Shown: piece after piece, positions 8,140 to 17,194 of the stretch
Numbering within the stretch: the stretch's first letter is position 1
Layout of the letters: every line of letters starts with the position of its first letter
Source of the DNA: BS750m-G57 sp964607575
GTDB lineage: Bacteria > Planctomycetota > Phycisphaerae > SM23-33
Length of the DNA stretch: 64,000 nucleotides
Reading direction: 5' to 3'
Assembly: GCA_964607575.1 (NCBI GenBank)
Contig: CAZSLS010000006.1
Coordinates: forward strand, 17,466-81,465
Position numbers and translations under genes: made by a program
The notes under the pieces: generated by a model
Told to the model about the DNA's origin: nothing
Database searches by the model: none
What the model saw: only the letters and a program-made list of their open reading frames with translations

Positions 8140-10629
8140 ATGACGTGTCCCCGAAAAGTGTTGGCTGTGGTACTTATTTCGATTCTTTGTTTGCAGATTT
8201 CGGCGGTCCGGGCGGCGAATGTCGTCGGCGGGACACCTGAAGTTGTTCATGCCGACTGGAAAGCGCAATATCTCCAGACCAAGAACCAGATTGGAGGCAA
8301 GGGGCGGAATCGTTTTCCAGCCGAGCAGATCCTCAACGCACAGGCGACGATACTGGATACGGACAAGACCCCGCTGGACGTCGCCCTGCGTCGCATAGCG
8401 GCGGTTGTCAAGAAGCTCAAGGGGCTGAAAGGCGTTGGCGATCTGAGCGGGGCAGAAAAGACGATCGCCCAAATCAAGGCCGCCGCCTCCAAAGACGGCG
8501 CCGACGTGGAGGCGCTCTACATGACGTTGCGAGCGGCCGGTCGCAAGGCGATCCTGTCGAACCCGCTACTGAAAGCCGACGATCTGCTGTTTGTCTCACG
8601 CGGAGTTCTCAACGACGCATCACGGCGGAAGTCCGAGTACGACGGCGATCATTTCTGCGATCAGTACTACGGGCACAACGGCAGGACCGGCGGGGGGCTG
8701 TTCATCCTGAAGAACTACAAAACCGATGCTCCGAAGCTGGTGAACGTCGTGAAAGGCCTGAAGGTCCCCAGCGGTACGAACAAGGGCAAGCTGATGGAAG
8801 AAGGAGCGTTCATCTCGCCGGATCTTTCCTTTGACGGCAAGACGATACTCTTTTCCTGGAGCAGCGGCGTCAAGACGAAATGGAGCCCCGAAACCAGGTT
8901 CAGCGTCTTCAAGATCGGCGTCGATGGCAAAGGGCTCACCCGCCTGACCGACGGTTGCTTCGACGATTTCGACCCATTCTGGCTGCCCAATGGTCGGATC
9001 GTTTTCATGTCGACGCGTAGATACGGGTTCGGTCGCTGCCACGGCCGCCCCGTCCCGGCGTTTACGATGTTCTCGATAAAGCCCGACGGAAGCGACATGT
9101 ACAGCATCGACTTCCACGAGACCAACGAGTTCCATCCCAGCGTCGACAATCGCGGTATGCTCGTCTACACGCGCTGGGACTACGTCGACCGCGACCACAA
9201 CGGCGCCCACCATATGTGGCATTGCTATCCGGACGGGCGGGACCCGCGGTCGTTCCACTCCAACTACGCGCTGCCCTTCAGCACGGTCGATCCTAAGGCG
9301 CCCAAGCCCCGCGGAATTAACATGCGTCCATGGGCGGAATTCAACTGTCGTTCGATACCCGGGTCCAACAAGTACGTCGCCACCGCCGGACCGCATCACG
9401 GACAGGCGTTCGGTTCGCTCGTGCTGATCGACATCAGCGTCCCCGACGACAACAAAATGTCGCAGACCAAACGCATCACGCCGGACGTGAGGTTCCCCGA
9501 ATCCGAAGGCGGCGTGCGCGGATTCGATAAGATGACGTATGGTACGGCATGGCCTCTGAGCGAGAGCTTCTACCTGTGCAACTACAAGGATACCGCCAGC
9601 CTGATCGACGAAATGGGCAACAGGGAAATCATCTGCAAGACCACCAACGGGCTGCGGATACTCGACCCGACGCCCGTTCGCGCCAGGAAGAAACCGCCGA
9701 TTATCGCCACCCAGACCTACCAGGGCGAAAGGCTGAAAGCAGACTCGCCGACCGCCACCATAAGCGTGATGAACGTCTACGTCACCGACGAATACGGGAA
9801 ACTCCCCAAGGGTTCGAAGATCAAGCATATGCGTATCGTCCAGGTGCTTCCCAAGTCGACCCCGCGTGCCAACAACCCGAGGATCGGACGCGGCGATCAA
9901 TCCCTGGCGAGAATCCCGCTGGGCGTGGTCCCGGTCGAGGCCGACGGAAGCGTTTCATGCGAGGCTCCGGTCGGAAAGGCGATCTACTTCCAACTGCTGG
10001 ACGCAAACGGAATGGCCGTTCAGTCCATGCGGTCGGTCACGTACGTTCACCCCGGCGAGCGGTTGTCGTGCATCGGTTGTCACGAGGACAAGTGGGGCGC
10101 ACCGCCGTCGGCCGCACGCCCGCTTGCAATGCGACGGGCGCCTTCGGAACTCAAACCGGAGGTCAAGAATAACGTGATGTTCAGCTTCCATCGCAACGTC
10201 CGTCCGGTGTTCGACGCCAAATGCGTCAAGTGCCACAAGTCCAAGAAGGACGCCGGTCCCACGAATATGTCGTTCGGCGCTCTGGGCAAGTACACGTTCT
10301 ACTTCGGGCATGGATACCACAGGAACATGTCCGGCGGAACGCGCACGAAACCGGGTCAGTTCGGCGCGATGTTCTCGAAGATGGGCAAGGCGCTGATGAG
10401 CCCCGGGCATCTGAAAGCGATGAAGGCGGGCAAGTTCACCGCCGAGGACCGGCGGAGCGTCTTCATGTGGCTGGACATGAACTCCAACGAGTTCACCGCG
10501 TACCTGGACGTGGCCGCGCAGAGGGAGGGAAAGATAGTCTGGCCGAAGTACGACGTGGACCCGAAGAACTACACCGGTGTCGAGAAGCGCAGCGCGGTGG
10601 TCACGGCGACCCCCGCTTCGTCGCGATAG
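8140..10629 (+). CDS. HzsA-like dihaem propeller protein, copy 2
   Basis: About 829 aa. Start chosen at ATG 8140, with AGGAG at 8128-8132; it opens with a signal peptide (basic MTCPRK, hydrophobic VLAVVLISILCL, SAVRA), so the protein is exported. Residues ~40-165 are helical and contain ILDTDKTPLDVALRR, also present in copy 3. A PD40-type propeller follows (~190-520), then the hydrazine-synthase-alpha-like middle region (GVVPVEADGSVS) ending in haem motif CIGCH at 644, and a C-terminal domain with CVKCH at 695. Two c-type haems are expected. It lacks the third haem and the C-terminal F5/8C module of copy 1. The gene converges with and overlaps the archaemetzincin by 29 bases. Substrate unknown. 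Confidence 0.82.
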   Translation: MTCPRKVLAVVLISILCLQISAVRAANVVGGTPEVVHADWKAQYLQTKNQIGGKGRNRFPAEQILNAQATILDTDKTPLDVALRRIAAVVKKLKGLKGVGDLSGAEKTIAQIKAAASKDGADVEALYMTLRAAGRKAILSNPLLKADDLLFVSRGVLNDASRRKSEYDGDHFCDQYYGHNGRTGGGLFILKNYKTDAPKLVNVVKGLKVPSGTNKGKLMEEGAFISPDLSFDGKTILFSWSSGVKTKWSPETRFSVFKIGVDGKGLTRLTDGCFDDFDPFWLPNGRIVFMSTRRYGFGRCHGRPVPAFTMFSIKPDGSDMYSIDFHETNEFHPSVDNRGMLVYTRWDYVDRDHNGAHHMWHCYPDGRDPRSFHSNYALPFSTVDPKAPKPRGINMRPWAEFNCRSIPGSNKYVATAGPHHGQAFGSLVLIDISVPDDNKMSQTKRITPDVRFPESEGGVRGFDKMTYGTAWPLSESFYLCNYKDTASLIDEMGNREIICKTTNGLRILDPTPVRARKKPPIIATQTYQGERLKADSPTATISVMNVYVTDEYGKLPKGSKIKHMRIVQVLPKSTPRANNPRIGRGDQSLARIPLGVVPVEADGSVSCEAPVGKAIYFQLLDANGMAVQSMRSVTYVHPGERLSCIGCHEDKWGAPPSAARPLAMRRAPSELKPEVKNNVMFSFHRNVRPVFDAKCVKCHKSKKDAGPTNMSFGALGKYTFYFGHGYHRNMSGGTRTKPGQFGAMFSKMGKALMSPGHLKAMKAGKFTAEDRRSVFMWLDMNSNEFTAYLDVAAQREGKIVWPKYDVDPKNYTGVEKRSAVVTATPASSR

Positions 10630-11635
10630 TTTTTACCGGTTGCGTGGTTGGGATTCTCCCGCCCAGAGCCTTGATGGATTTGGCGTAGAAGGCGGCTTGG
10701 TCTTTCAGGCCGGTTCTTGCGCAGAACGAATATAGTGCGGCGAATCGTTTTACCGGATCGATGCGGGTGGCCCAGCATACTTTGGCGAGGCATTCGGGTC
10801 CGAGTGCTATCGGGCGGCTGTCTGATTCTTCGCGGTGGTTCGCCCCGCACATGTTGCACTCGTATGCCGTGCAGTGATACATTGTGAACATGTGTCCGGT
10901 CTCGTGCGTGGCGGTCTTCAGCGTCCTCAGCAGGAACAGACGGAAGTCGGCGGGGGACTTGTCGGGCTCACCGTTGCGATTGACCGACCATACGCCCACA
11001 CGCTTCCGCAGCGAAGCCTGCCCGAACACGAAATTCCATCCCTCGCCCGGCCAGAGGTCCGTGGCGGTGAAAGCGATGTAGGCGGCGGCGTCTTTCGGAA
11101 GGCGGGGGTAGAGCACCTGGTCGAGCACGTAGGTGCTGAGTATCTGCTTTACGCGCCACCGTGGATGCACCCGCCGGGCCTTGGACGGTATTACCGAAAG
11201 CGGGAGGTCCTTGCGGATGACGACCTTCGTGTTGAAGTACAGGCCCATGAACTCCGCGGACAGCGCGACCGTTTTTCGCTGCGATTTTGTGAAGGCGCCC
11301 AGTGGCTGGACGTAGATGATATTCCTGGTTCCGATAGGGCGGACGGGTCCCGATGCCAGGTACTGGGCGAAGGTCTGTCCCGGTTCGGTGTGGGTGTCCA
11401 GCCAGTCGCCGTGTCTGGGCTTGCGGATCTTCTTATGCAGCGGTTTGAGCTTCGCGATGGCGGTCTTGAGTTGTGCGGCGCGGGTCCGGTCGGCCGGTGT
11501 GGCGGCAAGGGAACTGCTCAATAAGAACTGTCGCACGCATGCGGTGGCGACCAGGATTACTCCCGTACCCAGAAGCATTGCCACGGCGCGGCGTCTGAGT
11601 CGCCGCCTGGGGCCCACGTTGTCCTGCTGTTCCAT
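10601..11635 (-). CDS. Archaemetzincin-type zinc metalloprotease (peptidase M54)
   Basis: 344 aa with one N-terminal hydrophobic segment (MLLGTGVILVATACV, a possible lipoprotein or anchor), so the domain probably acts outside the membrane. The zinc site is HETGHMFTMYHC (residues 244-255), with ligands H244, H248 and H254 and base E245. It is followed by the archaemetzincin cysteine pattern (ECNMCG, then PECLAKVC). The family's usual Gly in HExxHxxGxxH is Thr251 here. Family members are small aminopeptidase-like enzymes of poorly known role. Its 3' end overlaps the end of HzsA-like copy 2 on the opposite strand by 29 bases. Confidence 0.82.
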   Translation of the reverse strand: MEQQDNVGPRRRLRRRAVAMLLGTGVILVATACVRQFLLSSSLAATPADRTRAAQLKTAIAKLKPLHKKIRKPRHGDWLDTHTEPGQTFAQYLASGPVRPIGTRNIIYVQPLGAFTKSQRKTVALSAEFMGLYFNTKVVIRKDLPLSVIPSKARRVHPRWRVKQILSTYVLDQVLYPRLPKDAAAYIAFTATDLWPGEGWNFVFGQASLRKRVGVWSVNRNGEPDKSPADFRLFLLRTLKTATHETGHMFTMYHCTAYECNMCGANHREESDSRPIALGPECLAKVCWATRIDPVKRFAALYSFCARTGLKDQAAFYAKSIKALGGRIPTTQPVKTIATKRGSP

Positions 11636-11723
11636 TACTTGATTGTAGCAACGGACGAATCGTCAGGCAAAAAAAATGACTGGTAGTTGCCAGAACCCCG
11701 GCCGGTGCCTATCCTTGGGGCAT

Positions 11724-12842
11724 ATGGTTAGTAAGAACAACAGATTGAAGACGTGTGCATCCCGCAGGCGCCGGACCGCCAAACGGGCTGCGGGTCAGAA
11801 GGTTGACGCAATGTTGATCAGCAAGCCTGAAGATGTCAGCTACCTTTGCGGTTTCACCGGTGAAGACGCCACGCTGCTCGTCGCGGCGCGATGGGCGGTA
11901 CTCATCACCGACGGGCGGTTTGGGCAGCAGGGCCCGCGCGAGTGTCCGGACATCGAGGTGGTCATCCGCAAGAAGGGAATGGCCGAGGCGATCAAGAACA
12001 CACTCAAAGGACGCAAGATCCGTCGCCTTGGTGTGCAGGCAGGTTACCTTACTGCCGCCGCGGTCGATATCTTTGCGAAAGCCCTCGGGCAGCGCCGGGT
12101 TAAAACGCTTACCAACATCGTAGCCCCGCTCAGGGCGAGCAAGGACGACAGCGAGGTCCGCCTGATCCGCAAAGCCGCCTCCGTCGCCCAGAAGGCGTTC
12201 TTGCGACTGACGTCTCGCGGACGGAAGGCATTTGTCGGTCGCAGCGAGCGTGAGGTCGCGGCTGAACTGGAATACCTTATGCGTCTGGAGGGCGCCGATG
12301 CGGCAGCCTTCGAGACCATACTGGCCGCCGGTCCCCACGCATGCGACTGCCACTACAAGCCCGATTCAACGAAGATCCGCGCCGGTCAATCGGTCCTCAT
12401 AGACTGGGGCGCCAGGGTCGGGGGTTATTGCAGCGACTTGACTCGGACCATATTCACGGGTAAAATCCCGCCGAAAATTGGTGAGATATACCCGATCGTT
12501 CGCGACGCCCAGACCGCGGGCATTAACGCCCTGCGGGCCGGTGTGTTGTTGAAATCGCCCGACGCCGCGGCGCGCAAGGTGATCGTTGACGCCGGATTCG
12601 GAGACAAATTCGTCCACGGGCTAGGTCACGGACTTGGTCGGGAAGTACACGAGGCCCCGGGTTTGGGCGCCAAGGGACCGGGGCGCCTGCGAAGCGGTAT
12701 GGTCGTGACGGTCGAACCGGGAATATACCTGCCCGGAGTCGGTGGTGTGCGGATCGAAGACGACATTCTCGTCACCGCCGACGGACCAAAACGCCTGAGC
12801 ACGCTGACCACAGATATCCGTGCGATGGTGCTCAAACGATAA
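11724..12842 (+). CDS. M24 family Xaa-Pro aminopeptidase
   Basis: About 372 aa from ATG 11724, after a GGGG-containing site. The N-terminal creatinase-like domain (~30-150) precedes a pita-bread peptidase fold. Metal ligands are visible in order: D in IDWG, D in CSDLTRT, H in HGLGHGLG, E in TVEPGIYL and E in VRIEDD. It removes N-terminal residues preceding proline in the cytosol. It lies 29 bases before accB; this gene order (M24 peptidase near accB-accC) is familiar from many bacteria, where efp is often also present, but no efp is seen here. Confidence 0.88.
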   Translation: MVSKNNRLKTCASRRRRTAKRAAGQKVDAMLISKPEDVSYLCGFTGEDATLLVAARWAVLITDGRFGQQGPRECPDIEVVIRKKGMAEAIKNTLKGRKIRRLGVQAGYLTAAAVDIFAKALGQRRVKTLTNIVAPLRASKDDSEVRLIRKAASVAQKAFLRLTSRGRKAFVGRSEREVAAELEYLMRLEGADAAAFETILAAGPHACDCHYKPDSTKIRAGQSVLIDWGARVGGYCSDLTRTIFTGKIPPKIGEIYPIVRDAQTAGINALRAGVLLKSPDAAARKVIVDAGFGDKFVHGLGHGLGREVHEAPGLGAKGPGRLRSGMVVTVEPGIYLPGVGGVRIEDDILVTADGPKRLSTLTTDIRAMVLKR

Positions 12843-12871
12843 CGCCTCGGCGTCAGTGACAGGAGTTGCTT

Positions 12872-13342
12872 ATGGACATCAAGGAAATCAAGCGGTTGGT
12901 CAAGCTCATGATCGACAACGGCCTGACCGAGATGAATATCGTCGACGGAGACCAGAAAATATCTCTGAAGAAAGGCCCGCAGGGAAGAGTGGTTATGGAC
13001 CCTGTGATCCTGCCCGCGCCCGCACCGACCATTGCGGCTTCCGCCCCGGTGGTCCCTAACGGAGCCGATCTCGCACCCGCTGTCGACGAGCCCGAAAGCA
13101 CCCTGATTGAGATAACCAGTCCCATGGTGGGCACCTTCTACAGCTCATCGAGCCCCGACACCGACGCATTCGTATCGCTGGGAGACCCTGTCGGAGACGA
13201 CACGGTTGTCTGTATCGTTGAAGCCATGAAAGTCATGAACGAGATCAAGGCCGAATGCCGCGGTAAGATCGCTGAAATATGCGTCAAGAACGCTCAACCG
13301 GTGGAATTCGGGCAGGTTCTCTTTCGCCTCATACCGGATTGA
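12872..13342 (+). CDS. accB: Biotin carboxyl carrier protein of acetyl-CoA carboxylase
   Basis: 156 aa from ATG 12872, 6 bases after AGGAG (12861-12865). The N-terminal ~45 residues are the AccB helix region, a Pro/Ala-rich linker follows (~50-85), and the last ~75 residues form the biotinyl domain with EAMKVMNE; K120 is the biotin attachment site. It carries CO2 between biotin carboxylase and carboxyltransferase in fatty acid synthesis. It stands 21 bases before accC, its catalytic partner; accA/accD are not in the window. Confidence 0.95.
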   Translation: MDIKEIKRLVKLMIDNGLTEMNIVDGDQKISLKKGPQGRVVMDPVILPAPAPTIAASAPVVPNGADLAPAVDEPESTLIEITSPMVGTFYSSSSPDTDAFVSLGDPVGDDTVVCIVEAMKVMNEIKAECRGKIAEICVKNAQPVEFGQVLFRLIPD

Positions 13343-13363
13343 CGCCCACCAAGGAACCATTGA

Positions 13364-14710
13364 ATGTTTTCCCGTATCCTCATTGCCAATCGCGGTGAAG
13401 TGGCTTTGCGTATCATCCGGGCCTGCAGAGAACTCGGTATCGAGTCGGTGGCGGTCTACTCCCAGGCCGACAGCAACGCCAGCTACCTCCACCTCGCCGA
13501 CGAACGCGTGTGCATAGGCAAGGCCCCCTCGGTCGACAGCTATCTCAATATCCCGCGAATTATCGCGGCGGCGGAAATAGCCGACGTCGAAGCGATACAC
13601 CCCGGATACGGTTTTCTCGCCGAGAACGCCCATTTCGCCGAGGTCTGCCAGGACTGCAAGATCGAGTTCATCGGACCGAGCATCGACAGCATGAAACTGC
13701 TCGGCGACAAGATCCGCGCCAAGGCTCTCGCCAAAGAAGTGGGCGTTCCGATGGCGCCCGATTCTGACGGACCGGTCGAGACCGTCGAAGAGGCCCTGGC
13801 GGTAGCTGAGCGAATCGGTTATCCCGTCGCCATCAAAGCCGCCGCCGGCGGCGGGGGGCGCGGAATACGCTTCGTCCACAATGCCGCAAGCCTCAAGAGC
13901 ATGTACAGGCAGGCGCAGTCCGAGGCCGAAATCGCCTTCAAAGACGGTACGCTGTTCATGGAGAAGTGCATCGAGAACTTCCGCCATATCGAGGTCCAAC
14001 TGCTCGGCGACCGCCACGGTAACGTGGTACACCTCTACGAGCGCGACTGCTCGGTCCAGAGACGCCAGCAGAAGCTGATCGAAGAAACTCCCGCACCGGG
14101 GCTGGACCCGGAACTCCGAGAACAAATATGCGATGCGGCGGTCCGGCTGGCCAGGGCGTGCGATTATTACAGCGCGGGCACGGTCGAGTTCATGCTCGAC
14201 GAGGACAACAACTTCTACTTCCTCGAGGTCAACACGCGGATACAGGTAGAACATCCGATTACCGAAATGGTCACCGGGATAGACCTGGTGAAGTGGCAGT
14301 TGCGGATCGCCGACGGCGAGAAGTTGCCCTTTGCCCAGGACGACATAACCTCCCAGGGCCACGCCATCGAATGCCGCATCAACGCCGAAGATCCCGCAAA
14401 TAACTTCCGGCCGTCCCCCGGCGAGGTCCGCGCATTTGTCGCTCCGGGCGGATTTGGCGTTCGCTGGGACTCTCACGTCTACCAGGGATACAATATCCCG
14501 CCGACCTACGATTCGCTGGTGGGCAAGCTGATCGTCCACAAACCGACGCGCGCCGAAGCCATCGCCACGACCAAGAGGGCACTCGATGAGTTTGTGATAG
14601 AGCCTACAAGAACAACTATCCCGCTCTGCCGCCGGATCATGTCCGAGCAGAGATTCGTCGCCGCCCAATGGGATACGAAATACGTTGAACGCGAAATGAT
14701 GGACGATTAG
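13364..14710 (+). CDS. accC: Biotin carboxylase subunit of acetyl-CoA carboxylase
   Basis: 448 aa, the normal AccC length. It starts with the characteristic FSRILIANRGEVALRI. The ATP-grasp glycine-rich loop (AAAGGGGRG), MEKCIENFRHIEVQ, the catalytic segment EVNTRIQVEHPITE and the C-terminal biotin carboxylase domain are all in place. It carboxylates biotin on AccB using ATP and bicarbonate. A single complete subunit without a fused carrier domain separates it from pyruvate or propionyl-CoA carboxylases, and its adjacency to accB supports this. Confidence 0.96.
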   Translation: MFSRILIANRGEVALRIIRACRELGIESVAVYSQADSNASYLHLADERVCIGKAPSVDSYLNIPRIIAAAEIADVEAIHPGYGFLAENAHFAEVCQDCKIEFIGPSIDSMKLLGDKIRAKALAKEVGVPMAPDSDGPVETVEEALAVAERIGYPVAIKAAAGGGGRGIRFVHNAASLKSMYRQAQSEAEIAFKDGTLFMEKCIENFRHIEVQLLGDRHGNVVHLYERDCSVQRRQQKLIEETPAPGLDPELREQICDAAVRLARACDYYSAGTVEFMLDEDNNFYFLEVNTRIQVEHPITEMVTGIDLVKWQLRIADGEKLPFAQDDITSQGHAIECRINAEDPANNFRPSPGEVRAFVAPGGFGVRWDSHVYQGYNIPPTYDSLVGKLIVHKPTRAEAIATTKRALDEFVIEPTRTTIPLCRRIMSEQRFVAAQWDTKYVEREMMDD

Positions 14711-14742
14711 CCCGACCGATGCGCCCCTGAAGGGAGATACGC

Positions 14743-16065
14743 GTGCTCAGTCCTGAAAACGTCAAGGTCAAGTCGCTTGGCGCATGCCGGATCCCTTCAC
14801 CCATGGGTCTGTCGACTGTTATCGGCGACGGTATAGTGAACTACGTGCCCGACAACGCTCGAATGCCCGCGATGGTCGAATTGTCGAGCGAGGTCTCGGA
14901 CGCCGCGGGGGTGTTCTTCGAAAAAGCGGGCCCGCGCCAGAATATCTACTTCGATCCGGAAGGAACTTCCGCGGCGATAGTGACCTGCGGCGGATTGTGT
15001 CCCGGGCTCAACAACGTGATCCGATCGCTCGTCCTCCAGTTGCACTACCATTACGGCGTGAAGAACATACTCGGTATCCGTTTCGGGTATTCGGGTCTCG
15101 ATCCGGACTCGGGCAGGGAACCGATAGCGCTGACCCCCGAGTTCGTCGAGGATATCCACAAGGACGGCGGGACCGTGCTGGGCAGTTCGCGCGGTCCGGT
15201 GGCGACCGACCGGGCGGTGAACTTCCTCAGGCAGCGCGGCGTCAATATCCTGTTCTGCATCGGGGGCGACGGTACGCAGCGAGGCGCTCAACGCCTCTCC
15301 GAAGAGGCCGAGCGACAGGAATATCCGCTGGCTGTGATCGGGATCCCAAAGACCATAGACAACGATATCCAATACGTGCAGCAGACGTTCGGATACTACA
15401 CCGCCATCGACAAGGCCAGAGAGGTCATCGACTGCGCACACAATGAGGCCCGCAGTGCTCTGGGCGGGATCGCGGTGGTCAAACTCATGGGACGCGACGC
15501 GGGATTCATCGCCGCCGGAGCCACCGTCGCCAGCCAGGATGTGAATCTCACCCTCGTGCCCGAACTGCACTTCGATCTCGACGGGCCCGGAGGCGTGTTC
15601 GATCTGCTCGAAAAGCGGATTACGGGGCGAGGGCACGCTGTTGTAGTGGTCGCCGAAGGCGCCGGACAGCATCTGCTGCCCAGGAATGAGGACAACCGCG
15701 ACGCGTCGGGCAATGTCCTGCTCGAGGATATCGGGGTCTTTCTTACCGGCGAAATCAAAGCCCATTTCAAGGACAGGGACGTTTGCGCGACGGTCAAGTA
15801 CATCGATCCAAGCTACATTATCAGGAGCATTCCCGCCAACTGTGAGGATGCACTCCTCTGCGACCAGATGGCTCGTAACGCGGTACATGCAGGGATGGCG
15901 GGCAGGACGGGGATGCTGATCGGATACTGGTACGATGTGTTCACCCACGTACCGATCTCGCTCGTCACCAGCCGGAAGAAGCAGATGTCTCCCGAGAGCG
16001 ACCTTTGGCGAAGCGTACTGGCCGCCACCGGACAACCGGTGCATATCGGGCGCCGAAACGCCTGA
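14743..16065 (+). CDS. pfkA: 6-phosphofructokinase, probably ATP-dependent
   Basis: 440 aa from GTG 14743, preceded by AAGGGAGA. The nucleotide site GGDGT (174-178) carries Gly where pyrophosphate-dependent enzymes have Asp, and the catalytic loop is PKTIDND (202-208) with Lys203. The GGDG + PKTIDND combination is typical of the long ATP-dependent clade known from plants and trypanosomes, so ATP is preferred by inference. GRDAGFIAAGA and the C-terminal PERTG-like substrate region (AGMAGRTGML) are also visible. It phosphorylates fructose 6-phosphate in glycolysis. It is the last gene of the run that starts at 11724; an insertion sequence follows directly. Confidence 0.9.
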   Translation: MLSPENVKVKSLGACRIPSPMGLSTVIGDGIVNYVPDNARMPAMVELSSEVSDAAGVFFEKAGPRQNIYFDPEGTSAAIVTCGGLCPGLNNVIRSLVLQLHYHYGVKNILGIRFGYSGLDPDSGREPIALTPEFVEDIHKDGGTVLGSSRGPVATDRAVNFLRQRGVNILFCIGGDGTQRGAQRLSEEAERQEYPLAVIGIPKTIDNDIQYVQQTFGYYTAIDKAREVIDCAHNEARSALGGIAVVKLMGRDAGFIAAGATVASQDVNLTLVPELHFDLDGPGGVFDLLEKRITGRGHAVVVVAEGAGQHLLPRNEDNRDASGNVLLEDIGVFLTGEIKAHFKDRDVCATVKYIDPSYIIRSIPANCEDALLCDQMARNAVHAGMAGRTGMLIGYWYDVFTHVPISLVTSRKKQMSPESDLWRSVLAATGQPVHIGRRNA

Positions 16066-16077
16066 TAATGCAGGGAA

Positions 16078-16150
16078 CAGAAAAAGGGGTCAGGGAAAGC
16101 GCCGGGATAAACCGGCTTGGGATAAGGAATGAAATTAAAGAGCCCTGACC
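16078..16150. repeat. REP-like palindromic unit at the left of the insertion sequence
   Basis: GGTCAGGG (16089-16096) and CCCTGACC (16143-16150) are perfect inverted arms. Between them lies a smaller stem, GCCGG...CCGGC. The outer 17 bases (16078-16094) match, as reverse complement, 16 of 17 bases at 17152-17168 beyond the insertion sequence. This suggests an intergenic palindromic repeat that was split, or flanked, by the inserted element. Confidence 0.55.
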
Positions 16151-17149
16151 TGCTCTGTAGAAAAGCTCAATATTCTCCAATATTTTGTTCAATAAAGACT
16201 TGCGCGATTGGACTTCGTCGGGTAGACAATGAAGGATGAGCACTACCAGCAAGTCGCCACGGAAGGTCGCGCTGGTCGCATTGGCGGTCGCCGAACAAAC
16301 CCTGCCGCCTTACAGCCATCGATTCAGCCCAAGGACCTTCACCCAACCGCAACTGTTCGTCTGCCTGGCGATCAAGACGTTTTTCAGAACCGATTACCGG
16401 GGCGTCACGGCCATCCTGGCTGACATGCCCGATCTGTGCACGGCCATCGGTCTTCTGAAAGTTCCGCATTTCACCACGCTGCAAAAAGCGGCTTGCCGGT
16501 TGATGGCTTCAGCCGTTCCAAGAAGCTCTTGGAAGGGACCATTCGCCAGGCGTTGGGCGAACAACCGCGGGTCGAATTGGCGGCCGTAGACTCCACCGGA
16601 ATGGAATCCCGTCACATCAGCCGATACTTTGTCCGCCGCCGATCACGCTTGGCAACCCTTTGGCAAACAACTTATTACACAAAGTATCCTAAGCTCGGAG
16701 TTGTCTGCGATTGCCAAAGCCACATTATCCTCTCAACGCTTCGCAAGCGGGGGCCGACGCCCGACATTAACCAACTTCGCCAGACGCTCCGTCCAGCCGT
16801 TGGTCGAGCTCAAATCAAGACATTGCTGGCCGACGCCGGATATGACTCCGAAGCAAATCACACGTTCACACGAGAGCAACTTGGAATTGAAACGATCATC
16901 CCTCCCCGTCATGGGCGTCCCAGCATCCGCCCGCCAACGGGCAAATATCGCAGATTGATGCGAGAAGAACTTGACACCGAACGCTACGGCCAGCGTTGGC
17001 AAGTCGAGACGGTGTTCTCAATGATCAAACGTAACCTGGGCAGCGCCCTGCACGGGCGAAGCTACTGGTCGCAGTGCAGAGAATTGATGCTTCTTGCGAT
17101 CACACACAATATAATGATCATTATGCTTGTGGAGCTTTTCTACAGAGCA
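16151..17149 (+). mobile_element. IS4-superfamily insertion sequence, about 1.0 kb
   Basis: Perfect 18-base terminal inverted repeats begin TGCTCTGTAG at 16151-16168 and end at 17132-17149. They enclose a DDE transposase in two overlapping frames. The element lies between pfkA and a glycoside hydrolase gene, inside a palindromic repeat. I found no convincing target-site duplication next to these repeats. The transposase frame runs 45 bases past the right repeat, so either the right end lies further out or the natural stop was lost on insertion. Confidence 0.75.
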
Positions 17150-17194
17150 GTCCTGCCCCCTTTTTCTGGAGCCGTAAAGGAATACGATCCATGA
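16236..17194 (+). CDS. DDE transposase of the insertion sequence, two frames needing a -1 shift
   Basis: The first frame starts at 16236 and encodes the N-terminal part ending HFTTLQKA. The catalytic part continues in the -1 frame to 17194. A run of five A (16483-16487, CAAAAAG) sits where a single -1 slip joins LQK to SGLPVDG in register, so this is either programmed frameshifting or one inactivating indel. Catalytic residues are D in AAVDSTGME, D in LADAGYDSE and E within a perfect Y-(2)-R-(3)-E-(6)-K motif (YGQRWQVETVFSMIK), the IS4-superfamily signature. The stop overlaps the ATG of the downstream hydrolase by chance. Confidence 0.75.

Noticed and set aside
2..10629. Anammox hydrazine synthase genes
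   Set aside because: Only alpha-like proteins are present, with added carbohydrate-type modules; no beta/gamma-like genes or hydrazine dehydrogenase nearby.
13145..14668. Long antisense open frame opposite accC
   Set aside because: High-GC third-position bias produces such shadows; accC is complete and the antisense translation resembles no family.
14797..16044. Long antisense open frame opposite the phosphofructokinase gene
   Set aside because: Mirror of a well-supported gene; no motif, signal or sensible start.
16065..16150. Rho-independent terminator after the phosphofructokinase gene
   Set aside because: A palindrome is present but without a following T-run; it fits a REP-like repeat better.
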